16,043 bases of DNA from Acetofilamentum sp. (GTDB lineage Bacteria; Bacteroidota; Bacteroidia; Bacteroidales; JAFGUD01), in the NCBI GenBank assembly GCA_020722645.1, contig DYKL01000037.1, positions 1 to 16,043 of the forward strand, given 5' to 3'. Both the position numbers and the translations under genes were made by a program. Shown piece after piece: positions 11,926 through 16,043 of this stretch; position 1 is the first letter of the stretch, and every line of letters begins with the position of its first letter. A model generated the notes under the pieces. That model made no database searches, was not told the DNA's origin, and saw only the letters and a program-made list of their open reading frames with translations.

Positions 11926-14538
11926 ATGGAAAAAACTCTAAATGTACAGGAAAAATTACAAAAAGAATTAACATATTCTTTTGAAGAAGCTTTTGAAGAA
12001 TCGTTAAAGTATTTCAAAGGAGATGAGTTGGCTGCTCGTGTTTTTGTTAGTAAATACGCATTAAAAGATTCTTTTGGGAATATTTATGAAAAATCTCCGG
12101 TTGAAATGCACAACAGGATTGCAAAAGAAATTGTCAGGATAGAAAAAAAATATCCTAACCCATTATCTAAAGAAACTGTACTGGAGTTATTAGAAGATTT
12201 TAAATACATAGTCCCTCAAGGCAGCCCAATGAGTGGTATAGGTAATAACTATCAACTTGTTTCGCTTTCAAATTGTTTTGTTATTGGTTTTGATAAAGAA
12301 GGAGCAGATTCATACGGGGGAATTATGAAAATGGATCAGGAACAGGTTCAATTAATGAAAAGAAGAGGAGGAGTAGGACACGATTTAACTTACATAAGAC
12401 CAAAAGGAAGTCCTGTTTTTAACAGTGCTTTAACTTCTACTGGAATTGTACCTTTTATGGAACGTTTTTCAAATTCGACAAGAGAAGTTGCACAAGATGG
12501 AAGAAGAGGAGCCCTTATGCTTACATTAAATATAAAACACCCAGATGCTAATGATTTTATTGATGCAAAATTGGAAAAAGGTAAAATTACAGGTGCAAAT
12601 ATCTCTATAAAAATTGACAATGAATTTATGCATGCTGTTGAATCCGATAAAAAATATTTGCAGCAATACCCAATTAAATCAAAAAAACCTTTATACCAAA
12701 AAGAAATTAAAGCTAAGGAATTGTGGCAGAAAATTATTCATAATGCATGGAAAAGTGCAGAACCGGGTGTTTTATTCTGGGATACTATTGAAAGAGAATC
12801 AGTTGCTGATTGTTATTCTGATTTAGGTTTCAGAACAGTTGCTACAAATCCCTGCGGTGAAATTCCTCTATGTCCTTATGACAGTTGTCGTTTGTTAGCG
12901 ATTAATTTATACAGTTATGTTGATAATCCATTTACTGAAAAAGCAAAATTTGATTTCGACAAATTTAAACAACACGTTCATTATGCTCAAAGAATTATGG
13001 ACGATATTATAGATATGGAGCTTGAAAAGATTGAAAAAATTATCGAAAAAATTGATAATGATCCCGAAGACGTTGAAGTAAAGTTTGTTGAAAGAAGATT
13101 GTGGGAAAAAATCAGAGAAAAAGCACTTCAGGGCAGAAGAACAGGCATAGGGATTACTGCTGAGGGTGATATGTTAGCAGCATTAGGTTTAACTTATGGT
13201 AGCGAAAATGCAACAGATTTTTCAGTTGAAGTTCATAGAACAATAGCAATTGAGGCATACAGAGGCTCTGTATTATTAGCAAAAGAAAGGGGTGCTTTTT
13301 TAATATACGACAGTCAGCGGGAAATGAAAAATCCTTTTGTTTTGAGACTTAAAGAAGCTGATGAAACATTATATAACGATATGGTAGAATACGGAAGACG
13401 TAATATTTCGCTTTTAACTATAGCTCCAACTGGCTCTACAAGTATTTTAACCCAGACAACTTCTGGTATTGAACCTGTTTTTATGCCTTATTATAAAAGA
13501 AGAAGAAAAGTAAATCCCAATGATCCGGACGTAAAAGTTTCATTTGTCGACGAAATTGGAGACACATGGGAAGAATTTGCCGTTTTTCATCATAAATTTT
13601 TAACTTGGCTTGAAGTTAAAGGCTATAATGTTGATGAAGTTAAAAAATATGACGATGAAAAATTAAGAAAAATTTACGAAAAATCTCCTTATTTCAAAGC
13701 AACATCTCAAGATGTCAACTGGTTGAATAAAGTTATAATGCAAGGCAAAATTCAAAGATGGGTTGATCATTCAATTAGTGTAACTATTAATTTGCCTGAA
13801 GACACAGAAGAAGGTTTAGTTGACGAATTATATATGACAGCATGGAAATCAGGTTGCAAAGGAATAACAATATACAGGGAAGGTTCAAGAGAAGGTGTTC
13901 TGATTTCTGAAAAGAAAAAACAAGACAAAACAGATGAAGAAAAAGAAAAAGTTAGCCATGATGAACAAAAACATTACGAAACTAATCCTGAAGAATTAAA
14001 AAGACCAAAAGCAGTAGATGCAGATATTATAAGATTTTATAACAACAATCAAAAATGGATTGCATTTATTGGATTAAAAGACGGAAAACCTTATGAAATA
14101 TTTACAGGTATAGATGAACCTGAATATTTACCGATTCCCCCAACAATTACAAGAGGATATATTATTAAACTTAAATTGGAAACAGGTGAAAAACGTTATG
14201 ATTTTCAGTATGTAAATAAAACCGGTTTTCACGTAACTATTGAAGGTCTTTCATACAAATTTAATAAAGAATATTGGAATTATGCAAAGTTGATTTCGGG
14301 TGTATTAAGACATGGTATGCCAATAGAAAAAGTTGTCAATTTGGTGTCATCTCTGCATCTGGAAAGTGATACAATGAACACTTGGAAAAAAGGAGTTGAA
14401 AGAGCTTTGAAAAGATATATACCAGACGGAACTAAAGTTAAAAAAGGCAATATATGTCCAAATTGTAAAACAGAAGGATTGGTTTATCAGGAAGGTTGTC
14501 TTACTTGTAAGAATTGCGGATACTCTCACTGTGGTTAA
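11926..14538 (+). CDS. nrdJ: class II (adenosylcobalamin-dependent) ribonucleotide reductase
   Basis: NrdJ reduces ribonucleotides to deoxyribonucleotides with a thiyl radical made from adenosylcobalamin, so it works with or without oxygen. The protein has 870 aa. The catalytic barrel has NPCGEIPL with N308, C310 (thiyl cysteine) and E312. C117 (SLSNCFVI) and C321 (DSCRLLAINL) form the redox pair. Spacing and roles match T. maritima C322, C134 and C333. A charged linker (about 661-695, KKKQDKTDEEKEK...) leads to a TSCPD-type domain (about 700-830). A zinc-ribbon-like tail follows, with C844, C847, C858, C861, C864 and C869, of which the last ones can re-reduce the active site. There is no N-terminal ATP-cone. 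It is transcribed alone and ends at a terminator. Confidence 0.96.
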   Translation: MEKTLNVQEKLQKELTYSFEEAFEESLKYFKGDELAARVFVSKYALKDSFGNIYEKSPVEMHNRIAKEIVRIEKKYPNPLSKETVLELLEDFKYIVPQGSPMSGIGNNYQLVSLSNCFVIGFDKEGADSYGGIMKMDQEQVQLMKRRGGVGHDLTYIRPKGSPVFNSALTSTGIVPFMERFSNSTREVAQDGRRGALMLTLNIKHPDANDFIDAKLEKGKITGANISIKIDNEFMHAVESDKKYLQQYPIKSKKPLYQKEIKAKELWQKIIHNAWKSAEPGVLFWDTIERESVADCYSDLGFRTVATNPCGEIPLCPYDSCRLLAINLYSYVDNPFTEKAKFDFDKFKQHVHYAQRIMDDIIDMELEKIEKIIEKIDNDPEDVEVKFVERRLWEKIREKALQGRRTGIGITAEGDMLAALGLTYGSENATDFSVEVHRTIAIEAYRGSVLLAKERGAFLIYDSQREMKNPFVLRLKEADETLYNDMVEYGRRNISLLTIAPTGSTSILTQTTSGIEPVFMPYYKRRRKVNPNDPDVKVSFVDEIGDTWEEFAVFHHKFLTWLEVKGYNVDEVKKYDDEKLRKIYEKSPYFKATSQDVNWLNKVIMQGKIQRWVDHSISVTINLPEDTEEGLVDELYMTAWKSGCKGITIYREGSREGVLISEKKKQDKTDEEKEKVSHDEQKHYETNPEELKRPKAVDADIIRFYNNNQKWIAFIGLKDGKPYEIFTGIDEPEYLPIPPTITRGYIIKLKLETGEKRYDFQYVNKTGFHVTIEGLSYKFNKEYWNYAKLISGVLRHGMPIEKVVNLVSSLHLESDTMNTWKKGVERALKRYIPDGTKVKKGNICPNCKTEGLVYQEGCLTCKNCGYSHCG

Positions 14539-14558
14539 TAAATATTAAATCAAATAAT

Positions 14559-14587
14559 AAAGTCGTTAATTTAACGACTTTTTTTAT
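14559..14587 (+). terminator. intrinsic terminator after nrdJ
   Basis: AAAGTCGTT (14559-14567) pairs with AACGACTTT (14573-14581) around a 5-nt loop, followed by a T-run, 20 nt after the nrdJ stop. The T-run merges with a TATTTTTG element that may be the gmd promoter. Confidence 0.88.
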
Positions 14588-14592
14588 TTTTG
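14585..14592 (+). promoter_or_regulatory. possible -7 promoter element for gmd
   Basis: TATTTTTG matches the Bacteroidota -7 consensus TAnnTTTG exactly and lies 15 nt upstream of the gmd ATG. Transcription would start near 14598 and leave a leader of about 10 nt. No clear -33 TTG box is seen at the expected distance because the terminator stem occupies that space. T-rich sequence can match by chance. Confidence 0.35.
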
Positions 14593-14607
14593 CAAAAAAA
14601 CAATAAT

Positions 14608-15741
14608 ATGTCAAAAGTTGCTTTAATAACAGGAATTACCGGTCAAGATGGAGCTTATTTATCGGAGTTTTTACTTAAAAAAGGTTATATTGTTCATGGT
14701 ATAAAGCGAAGAAGCTCATTAATCAATACTGACAGAATAGATCATCTTTATCAGGACCCACATATTGAAAACAGAAATTTTGTTTTACATTACGGCGATT
14801 TGACAGACTCAACCAATTTAATAAGGATTATTCAAGAATCTCAACCCGATGAAATATACAATTTGGCAGCAATGAGCCATGTAAAAGTAAGTTTTGATAC
14901 GCCAGAATATACAGCAAACGCAGATGGAATAGGTGCTTTAAGAATATTAGAAGCTTTGCGTATTCTGAAAATGTCTGAAAAAGTACGTTTTTATCAAGCT
15001 TCAACAAGTGAGTTGTACGGAAAAGTTCAAGAAATTCCTCAAACCGAAAAAACACCTTTTTATCCACGAAGCCCTTATGCTGTTGCAAAGATGTATTCCT
15101 ACTGGATAACAGTTAATTATCGTGAGGCATATAATATTTTTGCATCAAACGGCATTTTATTTAATCACGAATCTCCAATCAGAGGCGAAACATTTGTTAC
15201 AAGAAAAATAACACGAGCGGTAGCAAGAATTGTATTAGGTTTGCAGGAATCAATGTGGCTTGGCAATTTATCTGCAAAAAGAGACTGGGGACACGCCAAA
15301 GATTACATAGAAGCAATGTATTTGATTCTGCAACACAACAAACCGGACGATTTTGTTATAGCAACCGGAAAAACTACATCTGTGCGTGATTTTGTTAAAA
15401 AGGCTTTTGATGAAGTTGGTGTAACTGTTGAATTTAAAGGCGAAGGAATAAATGAAATTGGCGTTGCTGTAAAAGTAAGAAAAGATGAAAAATATAAAGA
15501 TTTGAAACAGAATGTAAAAGAGGGACAGGTTTTAGTCAGAGTTGATCAAAAATATTTCAGACCAACAGAAGTAGATATTCTACTTGGAGACCCGACAAAA
15601 GCAAAAAAAGAACTCGGCTGGCAAACTAAATATACAATCGATGATTTAATTGTTGAAATGGTCAGAAGCGATTTGAAAGAAATGAAAAAAGAACGTTTCC
15701 TTAAACAAAACGGGTTTAAGACTTTAAATTATTTTGAATAA
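14608..15741 (+). CDS. gmd: GDP-mannose 4,6-dehydratase
   Basis: GMD converts GDP-mannose to GDP-4-keto-6-deoxymannose, the first step to GDP-L-fucose and related deoxysugars used in surface glycans. It is an extended SDR enzyme of 377 aa. The NADP-binding motif GITGQDG is at 9-15. The catalytic residues T133 and E135 (in STSELYG), Y157 and K161 (in YAVAK) match E. coli T132, E134, Y156 and K160. NHESPIRGETFVTRKITRA (186-204) and RDWGHAKDYIEAMY (225-238) are typical of GMD. I use the ATG at 14608; an in-frame TTG at 14590 would add six residues from within the promoter/terminator tract. The usual partner fcl (GDP-fucose synthase) is not next to it within this window. Its stop is one base from the stop of the convergent gene. 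Confidence 0.96.
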   Translation: MSKVALITGITGQDGAYLSEFLLKKGYIVHGIKRRSSLINTDRIDHLYQDPHIENRNFVLHYGDLTDSTNLIRIIQESQPDEIYNLAAMSHVKVSFDTPEYTANADGIGALRILEALRILKMSEKVRFYQASTSELYGKVQEIPQTEKTPFYPRSPYAVAKMYSYWITVNYREAYNIFASNGILFNHESPIRGETFVTRKITRAVARIVLGLQESMWLGNLSAKRDWGHAKDYIEAMYLILQHNKPDDFVIATGKTTSVRDFVKKAFDEVGVTVEFKGEGINEIGVAVKVRKDEKYKDLKQNVKEGQVLVRVDQKYFRPTEVDILLGDPTKAKKELGWQTKYTIDDLIVEMVRSDLKEMKKERFLKQNGFKTLNYFE

Positions 15742-15742
15742 A

Positions 15743-16042
15743 TTATATCGGTTTTATATTATCTAAAACAAATTTTCTTTGTTCAGTGGCTGCCTGATGA
15801 TACTTAAGCCATTTAAAATCTTGTTCCTGCTTGTTTACAAAAGATGTTTTGAAATTGTTGGTTTTCATTATTTCGTTTTTCCATTCATCTTCGTCATAAT
15901 AAAAACCTATTTCCGGAAAATATCTTTGATAGTTAGTTTCTCTTTTTGAAAGTGAAGAATTAATATAAGAAAGACAATATATAAGCCTGTCAGAAAACGA
16001 ATTCCATTTTGTTTTCTTTTTTGTGATTGTCAATAAAAAATC
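15743..16042 (-). CDS. unidentified protein, C-terminal part (runs off right edge)
   Basis: The minus-strand frame is open to the window edge, so the start lies outside. The visible 99 or so residues end ...AATEQRKFVLDNIKPI. The segment is soluble-looking and rich in Lys, Asn, Tyr and aromatic residues (KWNSF, NYQRYFPEIGFYYDEDEWKNEI, QDFKWLKYHQAA), with no membrane segment. I do not recognise the family. The first codon that could serve as a start inside the window is a TTG at 16031-16033, with open frame beyond it, so I treat the gene as partial. It converges on gmd with one base between stop codons. A role in surface-sugar metabolism is possible from location only. Confidence 0.6.
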   Translation of the reverse strand, partial: DFLLTITKKKTKWNSFSDRLIYCLSYINSSLSKRETNYQRYFPEIGFYYDEDEWKNEIMKTNNFKTSFVNKQEQDFKWLKYHQAATEQRKFVLDNIKPI

Positions 16043-16043
16043 A

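Noticed and set aside
13906..14012. Charged low-complexity stretch in nrdJ as a possible frameshift or foreign insertion
   Set aside because: The frame is intact and such Lys/Glu-rich linkers between the catalytic core and the C-terminal domain are normal in NrdJ.
14590..14607. TTG start for gmd
   Set aside because: It lies in the terminator/promoter tract, and the ATG at 14608 gives the normal GMD N-terminus.
15451..15546. Apparent insertion near the gmd C-terminus (NEIGVAVKVRKDEKY region)
   Set aside because: E. coli GMD has a similar segment before the YFRPxEV motif, so this is a family feature.
1..16043. CRISPR arrays, tRNA/rRNA genes, phage, toxin-antitoxin or transposase genes
   Set aside because: I saw no regularly spaced repeats, tRNA-like folds or matching protein motifs. 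Apart from the repeat pair, all substantial coding DNA is accounted for by the listed genes.

Overview
The window looks like chromosomal DNA from an AT-rich member of the Bacteroidota, probably an uncultured or anaerobic Bacteroidales-like lineage. Three things point that way: the acpP-fabF-rnc-small 'IPExxxVDY' gene order, a DUF4254 gene next to a family 9 glycosyltransferase, and start codons that mostly lack Shine-Dalgarno sequences (at least one TAnnTTTG-type promoter element is visible). The genus cannot be told from this sequence alone.

Layout. The left 353 bases are mostly non-coding. A short possible gene start runs off the left edge on the minus strand. Positions 354-4098 hold a minus-strand cluster, read right to left: a multi-pass membrane protein, a DUF4254 protein, a GT9 (heptosyltransferase-like) enzyme, a U32-family protein (RNA-hydroxylation type) and a DgkA-type lipid kinase. 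Spacing is tight, so this is probably one operon with an envelope theme. Next come the divergent pair rnr (RNase R, minus) and maeB (malic enzyme with a C-terminal phosphotransacetylase-like domain, plus). A second minus-strand cluster at 8981-11630 is acpP-fabF-rnc-small protein: fatty-acid synthesis joined to RNase III. Divergent from it is nrdJ, a B12-dependent class II ribonucleotide reductase. It ends at a clear terminator, and gmd (GDP-mannose 4,6-dehydratase) follows. At the right edge a partial unidentified gene converges on gmd with a single base between the stop codons.

Most genes are ordinary housekeeping genes with intact catalytic residues. I found no new defence system, CRISPR array, prophage or transposase.

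The main non-genic signal is a pair of related non-coding repeats of about 120-148 bp in opposite orientation, at 4099-4218 and 8833-8980. Both have perfect 12-bp terminal inverted motifs (TAATTCGTTAAT / ATTAACGAATTA). They bracket exactly the rnr-maeB segment. One copy abuts the ATG of the membrane-protein gene and the other abuts the stop codon of the IPExxxVDY gene. The second copy also carries a 27-nt insertion that resembles another dispersed bacterial repeat. They look like a small non-autonomous mobile or REP-like family.
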